Shown: positions 22,381 through 33,560 of the stretch, piece by piece | Layout: each line of letters starts with the position of its first letter | Position numbering within the stretch: position 1 is the first letter of the stretch | NCBI GenBank assembly: GCA_002099365.1 | Contig: MSED01000002.1 | Location: 558,001 to 622,000 of the forward strand | Direction of reading: 5' to 3' | DNA length: 64,000 nucleotides | Source: Phialophora verrucosa | Lineage: Eukaryota; Ascomycota; Eurotiomycetes; Chaetothyriales; Herpotrichiellaceae | Program-made: the position numbers and the translations under genes | Notes under the pieces: model-generated | The model's database searches: none | Told to the model about the DNA's origin: nothing | What the model saw: the letters and a program-made list of their open reading frames with translations, nothing else

Positions 22381-24439
22381 ATGTCCAACACCAAAGACGT
22401 CCCAATTGTCATAATCGGTGGAGGGGCTTGCGGGCTTACACTATCCAGTTTCTTGTCCGATTACAATGTTCCCCACGTTCTATTCGAGCGACATCCGTCG
22501 ACATCGTATCTTCCAAAGGTAGGTGAATGACCCCCTGTCAAGACCGATGCCGAGAACACTGAGACAAGTGGAAAGGCACACTACATCAACCAGCGAACCA
22601 TGGAGATCTATAGACAGCACGGCATGTCCGAGGCCATCTACGAGAAAGCGTCGCCACAGCAGAACATATCTCAGATGCTGTGGCAGAGCTCTCTTGGCGG
22701 CGACGGCCCCTTTGACCGCAAACTGATTGCAAGTTTGCCATCTTTTGGAGGTTACGAGGGCACAGAGATGCATTCTCGGTACAGGTGCGTGCAGTCTTTG
22801 TTAACGACGACATTCTATGCAAAGACCTGACTGTATAATGGCTTTCAGGGACCAGTCACCCACACTGCCTTGCAACCTGCCCCTAATTCGCACGGAACCC
22901 ATTTTGCGCCGACTCGCCGAAGAACGCAATCCGGGAAACATCTTGTATGGTCATACGGTGACGGAAATCAAACAAGATGATCGACATGTCTTCGCGACAG
23001 TGGTGGACGCGAGCGGCACCACCACTCGGTATCGCTGCCAGTATGCTGTCGGCGCCGACGGCGGCAAGACCGTCGGACCATATATTGGCGCAGTCATGGA
23101 AGGCCCAAGGCGTCTGGAAGACAAAGTCTCGGTGCACTTCAAGGCCGATCTGTCACAATACTGGGACGGTAAGCTGAGTGTCGCTCACGATTATTAACTC
23201 CCGGAACTGACTCATCATGCGCGGCCACCTTGCAGATCGGACGCTGATCTGCCATTTCATCAATCCCGAAGGCGGTACTATCACTCATAGCGGGGCTCTC
23301 GTCGTGACCGGTCCGACGTGGGGCAAACACTCAGAGGAATGGTCCATCCACTTCGGCCATCGCATCGACGATCCAGAGCGCTTCAATGAAGATAACCTCG
23401 TGCCACGCTTGCGAGCTCTGCTAAAACTACCGGATTTGCAGCCTGAAATCCTCCACATCAGTCACTGGATCCAAGAGAGAGTGCTGGCGAGCAAGTTCCA
23501 GCAAGGAAGACTCTTCCTAGCAGGAGATGCCGCGCACAAACATCCTCCTACTACAGGTCTTGGACTGAACACCGCCGTGACGGATGCCAACAATCTCGCA
23601 TGGAAACTGGCCCTCGTTCACAGAGGTCAGGCAAGTCCGGTTATCTTGGACACCTATGAGAAAGAGCGAAGACCGGTTGCCAGGCGCAATTGCGATTGGG
23701 TAAGAAGCCTGAGCATGGTTTTCGTGTATTGCCACCGAGCTGACCATCCTTTGAGGCCGCATTCACAACGGACAACAGAAAAGTACTGCAAGCTGCTATA
23801 GGAATGGCTCCTGGACAGATCGAGGAGAATCGCGCACGGTTCCAGCGACTATTCGAAGCCTCTGACAGTGGCCGGACCGCGCGGGCTCAGGTCCAGCGTC
23901 TAGTCGGAAGTCAAGACATTGAATTCTCGGCCTCGGACGTGGAGCTTGGGTATCGTTACGAGGAAGGAGCCCGGGTCGACGACGGCACGCCACCACCACC
24001 AGCGGATCCGTTGGGCCAACGCTACGTGCCGACCACCAGGCCAGGGCATCGTCTGCCGCACGCCTGGCTGAGCAAAGGCGCCAACGACGAGACTATCTCG
24101 ACTCACGACCTAGTCGGGCACAAGGGCACATTTTGTCTCATTACCGACACACAGGGACAGCCGTGGGTTTCGATAGTGGAGCAGCTCAAAGGCTCGCTGA
24201 GCATAACCAGCGCACAGATCGCATCGTCGGATGTGCAGGGTGGTACAAGCGAGTACCGAAGCAACGACGGCAAATGGAATATTCTGCGGGATATTGAGGA
24301 TGGCGGCGCCATTTTGGTCCGGCCCGACAACTTTGTCGCATGGCGATCAAGGCAGCCGAGTGCGCGAGGTGGAATGGAACTCGTGGAAGCGCTGCAAACC
24401 ATTCTCGGTACAAGTGGGGTGATCAGAGCAAGCTTGTAA
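22381..24439 (+). CDS. FAD-dependent aromatic hydroxylase, PheA/TfdB type
   Basis: Five exons (22381-22518, 22576-22784, 22849-23168, 23236-23699, 23756-24439) give 604 residues. The N-terminal FAD-binding motif is GGGACG in VIIGGGACGLTLSS, followed by the acidic strand end LFER. PKAHYINQRTMEIYRQHG is characteristic of phenol- and 2,4-dichlorophenol-hydroxylase-like proteins. The second FAD motif is FLAGDAAHKHPPTTGLGLN, followed by DANNLAWKLA and YEKERRPVA. A C-terminal thioredoxin-like domain carries PHAWLSK and DLVGHKGTFCLI. Such enzymes use NAD(P)H and oxygen to add a hydroxyl ortho to an existing one on an aromatic ring. By context it could make the catechol-type substrate for the VOC protein at 40164-40819 (inference). 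The gene converges on the FAH gene. All introns are normal. Confidence 0.9.
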
Positions 24440-25214
24440 CTGGGGCCGAAATGATGAAGTCCTATATGCATTCGGGGAAAAGAGAAAGAGCAACCTCGGG
24501 AAGTGTCATTCGCCCGGTGTGAGATGAGATATGGTCAATAGTGTCCATTCTCTTTGTCTACGGCATAATATAAGGTCTCGGGCCTAGCATAGAGCAGGGG
24601 AACCACGGCGGCCGCTTGTGGCAGGTCTGCGCTGAACGTACATGTGCTTCAGGTTGGTATGGCACTGTAAGATCTTCACGTTTGACAGATTCGTTGCACA
24701 CTTCACGAACAACATATTGTTTAAATTCCTTGAATGAAGCTCTGTCCTCAATTTGCTGCCAAGAAGTCCCTCGCTACACACTTGGGATATCGGGGAACTC
24801 AATCCCTCTGAACCTCCGAGCAAACCCCGGCTCCAGATCTCCATCGTACAGTGTTGTCACTAGGAGGCAGAGGGATCATCATCAACTTAGGCCGACTTCG
24901 GACAGGGCGGCGAGGGTCACCACATGTCGAGCTTTCCTCGAATCCGGAACCATTTCGATATTCGGTCTCTTACAGAATTTTCCACATATATAGTCTTAGC
25001 TTACCAATCCTGTCTACGCAACAGAATCCTGAGAAACGTGGATGGAAAATGCTTCGCGTTCTGGCTCGGTTGTTGACAATAACCTTCTAATTATTCCTCT
25101 TCCCGCCTCGCCGATAAACATATCAATAGGTCAATACTGCTCTGCTTTGTACGCAGGCGTCGACTCGCCTTGGTATGCTGCAGGTAGCCAGCTACCAAGG
25201 TTATAGTGGCCCGT
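24440..25214. other. 3' intergenic region between converging monooxygenase and FAH genes
   Basis: 775 bp without a supportable gene; it should contain both polyadenylation regions. Confidence 0.45.
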
Positions 25215-26366
25215 TCACTTTTCAAATACTATCCGATTCTCCATCCGCCCGATTCCCTCGATCTCGGTTTGTAGAATATCTCCATCCATAAGCCAGGCTT
25301 GGGGTTTCATAAAGTACGCGACACCGCTGGGCGTGCCCGTCAAGATGACGGTCCCCTTCCGTAGCGTAGTGCCCCGACTGAGATGCCGGACCAAAAATGG
25401 CACGTTGAAAATCCAGTCGTCTGTGTTGCCGTTCTGTCGCCGCTCGCCATTGACGAACGTTTGCACCGTCAGTTTCTCGGGATCCGGGATCAGCCTCTTA
25501 GACGTGATTACTGGACCCAGTGGAGCGAACTTGTCGAAAGATTTGGCCGCGGCTGGCTGTCCGTTTGCGCGCTCGGGTGCCTGCCACCACCTGGCCGAGA
25601 TGTCGTTACCGGCGGTATAGCCCATCACGTATTGGTAGGCATCCTCGTCCTCGGTGACGTTCTTACAGTCTTTCCCGATAACGATGGCCATTTCGACCTA
25701 CTCGTAAGAACATAAATCATGTGTTAGATCGACTCGAGTTCCCGGGCCCCCCTTTGACTCGGCTCAAGACTTGCCTCGTAGTCCATTTGTTGTTGGCATT
25801 CTGGATGGATCGGGATGTCCTCGAATGGCCCAGCGAGCGCGTCTTACACAAAGAGAGTTAGCTTTAGGTTCTCGCCCTTCTAGTTCCTATGTTTTGCATC
25901 ACTTACCCAGTGGCTTTGCAAATATCAACGGGTACTTGTGCAGAGGTTTCTAATCATCATCATCAGCAAACCACGTCGGCCAGCTACTAGGTGGCGGGTG
26001 ACATACCCCCGCTTCCTCAGCATGCGTCTTGTAATTCATCCCAACGCAGAATATTATCGGTACCTGTGGCAGTGGCGCCAACACCTTGATCCAATGTGTT
26101 ACAGGTCAACCATCATAGTTTCACGTCTGAGGGACCAGCGAAGCCTGTCTGCTGTATCCGCATACCTCTGCAATCGTCTTTGTTCCTTCTGTCAATGTGA
26201 ATGTCGGATCCCATAGATCGGGGCTGCTATACACGGGCACCGAAGAACCGACGAGACCTTTCTTGGTGATGGAGGCCAACGACGAGGCCTCACCGTAGTA
26301 TTCGAGACCAAATGCATCCTTGAACCTGACCAGTTTCCCAAAATCTGTCATTGTTGCAGCTGTCAT
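25215..26366 (-). CDS. Fumarylacetoacetate-hydrolase-family protein
   Basis: Five exons on the minus strand: 26366-26166, 26084-26007, 25949-25907, 25842-25775 and 25697-25215 (290 residues, usual for the short FAH-domain group). Seen: an N-terminal LVRFKDAFG, VLAPLPQVPIIFCVGMNY.THAEEAG, PLIFAKPL, then DALAGPFEDIPIHP. DYE joined to VEMAIVIGKDCKNV, GYTAGNDISAR and LTGTPSGVA are the conserved metal-site and oxyanion blocks. The family cleaves C-C bonds of beta-diketo acids or isomerises/decarboxylates ring-fission products. The fourth intron starts with GC (GAG|GCAAGT) and ends TAG, a GC-AG intron needed to join DYE to VEMA. The first ATG at 26366 is used; the Met five codons later is also possible. 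By context it may act on the ring-cleavage product of the pathway (inference). Confidence 0.88.
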
Positions 26367-26954
26367 ACTCTATTGCAAAAAGGGGTTTGTTCTTATCGTG
26401 ATGGCTGAGATGTTCTTCTGTGGACTCCAGACCTCCAATGCTTAACAAAGGCGGGATGATGCAGTAATAACTTGACCCTTTGGGATCGGAACATAAGACA
26501 TCGCCGGCATGATTCTTTAGCATCCGACTGGCGCTGACAATTCATCCCGTGCTATGGGCTCAATGTATTCACGGCCAATTAATATGATGGCTTTTGTCTG
26601 CGTCCTCTATTTAATCTTGCGGTGTCACCTAGCAGAACCTTTGTGTGTATTGGACATGGTTGGAAGAGTTTCAGCGGCACATGAAAGGGCTTCCTGGTTC
26701 CCCATTCTTCGAAATCTATCTGCTACTCATGCAAACACTCCGGGTTTTCGAGGACTTCGAATAACAGTAGTCCAAAGCTTTTCTTATGCCCTTATATATC
26801 CGGCCACTCATCACAGAGGTTGTCCTTAGCTGTCAGAAATTCATGCTTAGTCTAAAAGCCGACAGAATGTTGCGCTTGCCAGTTCGACCATAACGAAACT
26901 GACATCCCGTTGTTTCTCGAGCTCGGAAGCTCCAGGTCCACAACCTCTGAGGAC
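26367..26954. other. Intergenic, promoter of the FAH-family gene
   Basis: 588 bp between the acetoacetyl-CoA synthetase stop and the FAH start, both on the minus strand. No gene is recognised; it should hold the FAH promoter. Confidence 0.4.
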
Positions 26955-29477
26955 CTACAGTTTCGCACGTACTTCATGCCGCTGCACGGCTGCTCTCTCG
27001 ATATCGTAGAATTGCTTGTAATACTCGAAAGCTTCGGGGTTGGCAGCCGCTCCGTTGGCTTTGAATGTGCCTTGAGATATGATGGCTTTGACGGCAAGTT
27101 CGATCTTTTTCCCGTTGATAGTGTAGGGGATATCAGGGACCACAAGGATATATCTGGGGACGTGCCGCGGTGTTCGTTCTCTCCGGATCTCGGCTCGAAT
27201 GGTGGATTTCAGACCTTCCGTCAATTGCTGCCCTTTCTTCATCTTTACAAACAGCACCACCTTCTCGTCTTGATCTTGTGGCCTCCGCTGTCCGACGCAC
27301 AATGTGTCAGCGATTCCTGGGATTCTCTCCACTACCTCGTAGATCTCGGCTGATCCGAACCGCACCCCGGACGGATTAAGGACGCCATCACTTTTTGTGT
27401 ACAGGGTCAGCTAGTCAAAATTTTCGTGAAAAGGTAACATGACTTACGATCGTCCCAACATGAGGAAACCTTTAGTCTCGGGGTTCAACTGTACAAAGTC
27501 CCCTTGATACCAGATCGCCCGCCCGTATCTTTCGAAATAGGAGGACTGATAACGTTCCATGCCGCCAGGACCCCAGAAGGAAACTGGCTGGCTGGGGAAT
27601 GGTCTCCTACAGATGAGCTCTCCAGGCCGGCCCGAGGACTTGACAGAAATCGCCTGTGCAGCGTCGGAATCGGCTACGTCGGTCGCCATGCCCAGGCTCT
27701 CCGACTGGATCTCGCCAGAATACAACGGTAATGTAGGGTTTCCGGAGACGACTATCTCGATGCTCAGCGACTGACTCTCACTGAGATTGAAAAAGACTCT
27801 CGAGCTTACGGGAACAGGCAATGTCCGTACCGCCACTCGTGGATATGAGGTGGATATGTGGCGGGAACCCCTCGTCGTAGAACCATTCACTCACTTCGGC
27901 TGTCAACGTACTTCCGGTCGATATGACCGCCTTCAGACAAGAGAGATCGATCATGTCCTCTAGAAGATGGTTAGTCTGACCAGATTCGGAGCACAAGTCA
28001 GAGTTGACAAACTTGGTCTAAGTCCAGAGTTCTTCAGCTCCGTCAAATACCTGGCGGAAGTGCCGAAATGTGTGACTCTGACGTTACCACTTTATTAATA
28101 TCCAAAGCGAACGCCTTGTTCGTGCCCATCTCAATTGTGACATACCTCAGTTTCGATACAAGACGCAATAGGACCAGCGGGTCGGGTTTAGCGGCGAGCC
28201 GTCATACAGAACTGTCCGACCGCCGTAGCCGATTCCACAAATGACCTTCCCCCACATGATCCAGCCTGTCTAGGAGCGCCATGGTCATTATCACGTTAAA
28301 TCGTATTCCGGAAACACGAGTTTTACCGTTGTGTATTGGAGAATGTTGTCGCCAGGGTGGACATCAAAATGAAGCACTGAATCCTTCCTGGACTGTAATA
28401 GAAGACCCTACAAAATTTTGTCGTCAGCGGACATGATTGAGAGATGTAAGAATGCCATAAATCCCTACCGCCGCACTATGAACGATGCACTTGGGTGGAC
28501 CGGTCTGTCAAGAGATCAGCGTTGGAGGTGTTGGCAGATATTAGGGAGTTCTTTTTGGCGTACCGTCCCCGAAGAATACACAATAAATCCTGGATGAGCA
28601 AAAGGGAGCCTAGCGAACTGCAAAACTCGGCCTTGGTCTCGTCCAAGAAATTCATGCCACGTAATCTGCCTGAGCCCAGCGTCAGGTTGGACCGCCTGGC
28701 TCCGTGGAATCACGACCATATTTATGAACTCTGGGATTTGTAACAGTCGTTGTGCACAAACTCTGTTCTTCACCATTTGGTCCTGCACTTTGTCGTTATA
28801 GAAGACGTCGCTTTCGACCAACAGAATCTTGGGCCGAATTTGTTGTATTCGACCCAGGATCCCAGAGACACCCATGTCGGGTGAGGAGGTCGACCACAGC
28901 GCACCGATGGACAATGTCGCCAAACAGGCAACCGCGGTCTCGACACAGTTGCTTAGTACCCCGGCCACCCTGTCCCCGATCTGGATCCCGGAGCATCTCA
29001 TTGCATCCGCGACGCGTCGGACCTGAGAAGTAAGCGCCCCCCAGGTCACATCTTGCAAGTTCCGCCCTCCCTCTGTGCAGGCGTGCAGCACGACTTTTGA
29101 CGGATCTTGGTTGGCGATCAAGATTTCGGTGAAGTTGAGCTTGACACCCGGGTACCAGGTCGGCGGCGGATATAAGTTGTCTCCCTTTGATGTACGTCAG
29201 GTCTGATGTGTGCCGAACAGAACGCCAATGTGGTACATACCTCGGCTCCCTGGAATGCTACGTGGGGGTCTTTGTCGCCCTTCATTCCCAAGAAGATATA
29301 GACATCCACCCAGAAAGTCTGTGAAGTGGTTTTGTCCGTTGAATACAGCCACAGGTCATGGTAGTCCTTCAAGGAAAGAGAGTGCCGTCTATTGACAAGT
29401 GCGCGCAGTTTATTCAGCATCGTCTGAGCAGGGTGCTGGGGCCGCCATAGCAGGCGTGGATGATCGATGCGCTCCAT
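26955..29477 (-). CDS. Acetoacetyl-CoA synthetase (frame broken by one base near 28189)
   Basis: An AMP-forming acyl-CoA ligase that activates acetoacetate with ATP and CoA in the cytosol. Exons on the minus strand: 29477-29241, 29184-28564, 28504-28469, 28407-28327, 28269-28146, 28077-28013, 27959-27810, 27751-27448 and 27390-26955. Family marks: the N-terminal LLWRP, WYPGVKLNFTE, the P-loop YSSGTTGPPKCIVHS, TTTGWIMWG with YDGSP, FGTSARYL, STGSTLTAEV, SGGTDIACS, the acidic loop YQGDFV, the hinge LMLGRSDGVLNPSGVR, and the catalytic Lys in TINGKKIELAVK. In the 28269-28146 exon the frame changes between DGSPL and KPDPLVLLRLVSKL. Adding one base in CTAAACCC (28184-28191) would restore about 684 residues; as read, TGA follows shortly. 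Either a sequencing error in an A-run or a real null allele. Confidence 0.85.
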
Positions 29478-30206
29478 TGAGAAGCAATGTCCATGTGAGG
29501 CTTGCCAAGTACTGGAATGGAATGGTGGTCTCAATGCGAGGAACTACTATAGTACGATTCGTCCCTGAGGAGAAAGGCTTATGTACATTAGCATTTCGAT
29601 GAGGTCAAGGATATTTTAATTAATCCAGTGTCCAAGATGTGTAGGGACAGGTTGAGCGGAGAGGTGGTCGACGTTGGTCCAGACGGCGTCGCTGCTATCA
29701 TCGTTCCGGTCGGATTCAGTCTCGCGTATCGGAGCGCATACGCGATATTAACTGGTCTCAGACCCACTCTTCCTCCCAGCTACCCAAAGGACCGTATCCT
29801 TTACACAACGTTGTCCAATGCTGTAATGCTTCAAAAAGGTCTTTTAGAAGGCTCAGGATACTGTTGGATGCTCTTAATGCAAGGCATATCGTTAATCGTG
29901 TGAGAGCTTCACCAAGGAGGCTTCTTCCCAGTAGATATACCACATGTATATTCCGCCTTGCATACAATCATCCAACTGCCACATTCAGTCGGATATCCCA
30001 TTGACCGTATACCCCGGGCCCACACTTTCTCCCAGCACAGTATCATTATCCATGGAGTCGCAGACACTTGAAGGGGGCCCGGATCTTCCGTAGCGGCTGG
30101 TATCTCTAATCCCACGGGCCTCGCATATATGCGCCGGTAGCGTTGCAGCTTGAGGTTTATCGTCGCAAAAGTTTTTTTTGGCGGTTGTCCACCTAAAAGC
30201 CACATT
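29478..30206. promoter_or_regulatory. Shared divergent promoter, acetoacetyl-CoA synthetase / P450 2
   Basis: 729 bp between the two starts. It contains a perfect 12-bp palindrome, listed separately. Short frames here have no recognisable content. Confidence 0.4.
30122..30133. promoter_or_regulatory. Perfect palindrome CGCATATATGCG upstream of P450 2
   Basis: The 12-bp inverted repeat includes ATATAT and lies 73 bp before the presumed P450 start at 30207. It could be a core-promoter element or the site of a dimeric factor; neither is proven. Confidence 0.3.
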
Positions 30207-32447
30207 ATGACCTCCATCTACACAACGACGCTTGCGCCGGCCATAATCTCTGGCTTGGTAAGATCAACATCCAGAATTTTAATTGCCCTAGAAGGGTGGG
30301 CTCATGGAAACTTTGTTAGGTATTCCACGCCTACTACAAGAGATATGAGCCAAATGTCTTGTGAGACGCAACGATCCCACAGCTTTACAGACAGTTGCTG
30401 ACCATGCAGTGGCTTTGCGCGCAATCATCTCCTGATTTGCGCCCTCTTCACAGGATGGGCCTGCATAGATCAACTGTTCTACGAACCCCTGACGTTGTTG
30501 GGACGGATCCTGTTGTTCAGCACGGTCCATCTCTTCATTCTAGGGTTCGTTTGCACATCTAATCCTACGAAAATATGATCACTAATCTCCAGTGAATTAT
30601 AGGCTCAGCATAACTGCTTACCGGCTGTTCTTCCACCCACTGCGCAAGTATCCGGGCCCATTGCTGGCAAAGTTGACTAAGCTCGAGGGACTCTACCATG
30701 CACTGCCGGGCCTGTTTCATGATCATATGACGGAAGTACATGATAAGGTGACTGGAAATAGTGCTATTGTCGAGGATCTGATTGCTGATTACCACCGCAG
30801 TATGGTGACGTTGTCCGAATTGGTCCCAATGAGCTCTCGTTCCGCAGCGCCAGCGCCGTGAAGCCACTTTTGGGACGAGTGAACAAGGGGCCATACTTCG
30901 AGACAAGTACGTACACCGAGGGCGTTGGCACCCCATTGAATGCACTAGTAGACTTTGACGTCCACAAGACTCGTCGTAGGCTGTGGGACGGAGCTTTCAG
31001 TCAAAAGAGTCTGAAATCCTTTGGGCCTCTGTTCAACAGACTTCTAGATCAGCTATGCACGGAACTGAGCAAGCGCGAAGGTGCGACAGACTTCTCTACT
31101 CGTCTGCATCTAAAAATTGGAACTAAAGTGGAACCCAGGCCAGATAGTCGATTTCGTCGATTGGTGTGACTATTACGCCTTCGATGTCATGGGCGGACTG
31201 GCCTTCAACAAGGATTTTGGACTGATCAATGGTGGTGCGTATCAGGTTCGGTATGGGTGTTGGCGGTTCCAATACTGACAGTTCTTTCCTAGAGGGCTCG
31301 AGAGAGTATTCCAGCTTCATCCGAAGCGGGATCAAGACCTACTACCTCGTGGCCAACATCCCCTGGGTCTCGCCACTGGTAGACTGGGTCCCAATGCCTG
31401 AGGAAATGAAACGACAGTCGATGAAGTTCCGTGAACTCGGCTCAAAGCAATACGAAGATAGACGAGTGCAAGGCACCGATCCGCATGACATCTTTTCGTA
31501 CCTCATCGAGGCGTACACCAACAACGAGCAGGTCATCCCGATATCATACACACATGGAGTAGCGGAGCAGAGACTAATGAATCGACAGCAAGGAGAAAGC
31601 CGAAGCCGATCTGCGAGCTGACTCGCCCATCCTGTTCATCGCAGGAAGCGACACCACTTCCACAAGCATGGCGTGAGCTTCTTCCTGACAGGGATCGAGT
31701 CAACCTACTCACTGACTGGATTGCCAGCTTTCTGTTTTACTTTGTGTGTCGTGACCGACGTGTCTACGAGCGATTGAGGCAAGAGATTGACAAAGCCTGG
31801 GATGGAAAGTCTCCTCTCGAAGCTGGGATGCTCGGTAATCGACCTTCCACGGGCTGAAAAAGACCGTTTCGTTCGATTCGCTGATTTGGAATTACCAGGC
31901 GCTGAGACTTGCCCTTACCTACACGGCGCCATCCAAGAAGCGCTGCGCATTGTCCCGCCTGCTCCTAACGGCATGCAACGACGCAAGCCACAGGGGTTCG
32001 AGGTGGACGGAAACTATGTGCCTCCCGGCACAATTGTGAGTGAGATCAAAGTCATTTTGAGGTTTTGAGTGAGCAGGAGAGTAGTATATTGATGTCTCTT
32101 ATCGTCTCTAGGTCTCGGTGAATGCGTGGGTTGCTCAACGTGACCCGCGACACTTCACAAACCCCTTGGATTTCGTACCGGAACGTTGGATCGATTCGGA
32201 GCGCAATCCAGAATGGAACCACGTTCCGCTCGCGTATCTGCCCTTCGGGTTGGGTAGCTATGTCTGCATCGGACGAGGTCTAGCCATGCAGGAACTCCGG
32301 TTGATCGCTGCGAGGTTGATTCGCCAATTCGATTTCGAGCTGGCTCCGAACTTCGACCACGACAAGTTCTGGCGAGATCTTCGAAGCTGGCAAGCTATCT
32401 TCAAGCCCGAACTTCCCATGATCTACAGGAAGCGCATCGAACAGTAA
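30207..32447 (+). CDS. Cytochrome P450 monooxygenase 2 (N-terminal exons uncertain)
   Basis: Well-supported exons: 30603-30747, 30801-31080, 31139-31234, 31293-31512, 31589-31672, 31728-31834, 31899-32035 and 32112-32447. They encode the proline hinge (FFHPLRKYPGPLLAKL), an I-helix motif AGSDTTSTS, ExxR as EALR, the PERW block VPERW and the haem loop FGLGSYVCIGRG. The preceding exon must read LLICALFTGW and LLGRILLFSTVHLF (ending 30544), a membrane segment with no Met of its own. One model joins ATG 30207-30319 to 30410-30544, giving 550 residues. A better donor at 30258 and acceptor at 30390 instead gives TVADHAVALRA followed by an early stop, which hints at a lost base. The C-to-GTACAC donor at 31513 was chosen to keep frame. 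The likely ER-bound oxygenase has an unknown substrate. It is divergent to the acetoacetyl-CoA synthetase. Confidence 0.82.
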
Positions 32448-33560
32448 TTATTTAGGGTACGCTCCCCTGGCTAGTGAGACCTGGCTGGGAATTTATTTAA
32501 AACCGGATTGAATTTCCAGTCCGAAAGCTGAGGGCTGAGCTATGTCGGACGGTAGACAAGTTGGTTGTGATTCTGCATGGAGGCGTTCGAAACAATTGAG
32601 AGCATACCATTGCTCCACTGATGGCATGAATGGCATGAGGCAAAAGAAATCAGAGCCTTCGTTTCGGCTGTGGCTACTCCGAGATCATCGCTAACAATGC
32701 CTTATGGCTCGCACTCTACAGTTGTGTAGCGTAAGCTGGTTGCCTTTTCTGCGTAGGAACAAGCCTGAGTTGCTATGATAATGCCCAGGGAGACAAACCA
32801 CATAATACCGGCAGCCTCGTTATGGATGTCAGGCTCTTCCCTACGTTGGGTACACTGCTTGAACTGCGTTTTGATTCAAGAAGATGGTAATATGAGCAGC
32901 GGAAAGGTCATTGCGAGCAACATTTCCTGGACACCATGTAAGATCCGCGGCCCAACCGGAACAAAGCACAGCGCATTTTGCCGAACGATTCCGTCCCTAG
33001 CGTCAGCAGAAAACTACTTCGTAAATGTTTCTAGGGCATTGTCCAAATTCGATGGACACCTACTGCTCAGACAATGCCATGGGCCTGGCTCTCTCAATGG
33101 GGTTGGCTCTCTTTGGCGACCAGTGTCTCGACCCATTGGAAGTAGGATGCATTTCCAGGAGCTCAGTTCGTTGGGCCAACCCCTGATCCAGAATAGCGAG
33201 AGAGCAACTCCAGGGTTTCCCCCAGGTTTCCGGGGAAACGCAAACGGAGCCTCGCATGGTCGGAGTCAACTGAGCCGTGTCGGCCGCTGGCAAATTTCGC
33301 CAATTCCTGGTTTTGCTCGACGAGAGCACAGATAGATGCAAGTAGCCGTTTTGGGGCGTCATACGCTGTTGTGGGCTGCTGTAGGCTGTGGTTACCATTG
33401 CCCGTACTACCACGGACTGCGAAAGAGAAGACGATACAATTACCCACTCGTTGGAGTGTCAAAGACACCTGCGTCGCAATGGTCAAGCTGACCACCTTCG
33501 CCACTACCTTTTCCATGTCCCCCAGCTCAAGGATGCCGAAAAGTCTTCTGTCCTTTGTAG
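32448..33560. other. Intergenic region with the unresolved 5' end of the flavoprotein gene
   Basis: 1.1 kb with no recognisable domain. The first exon of the following dehydrogenase should lie here, because the exon beginning at 33561 has no start codon, but I cannot place it. Confidence 0.4.
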
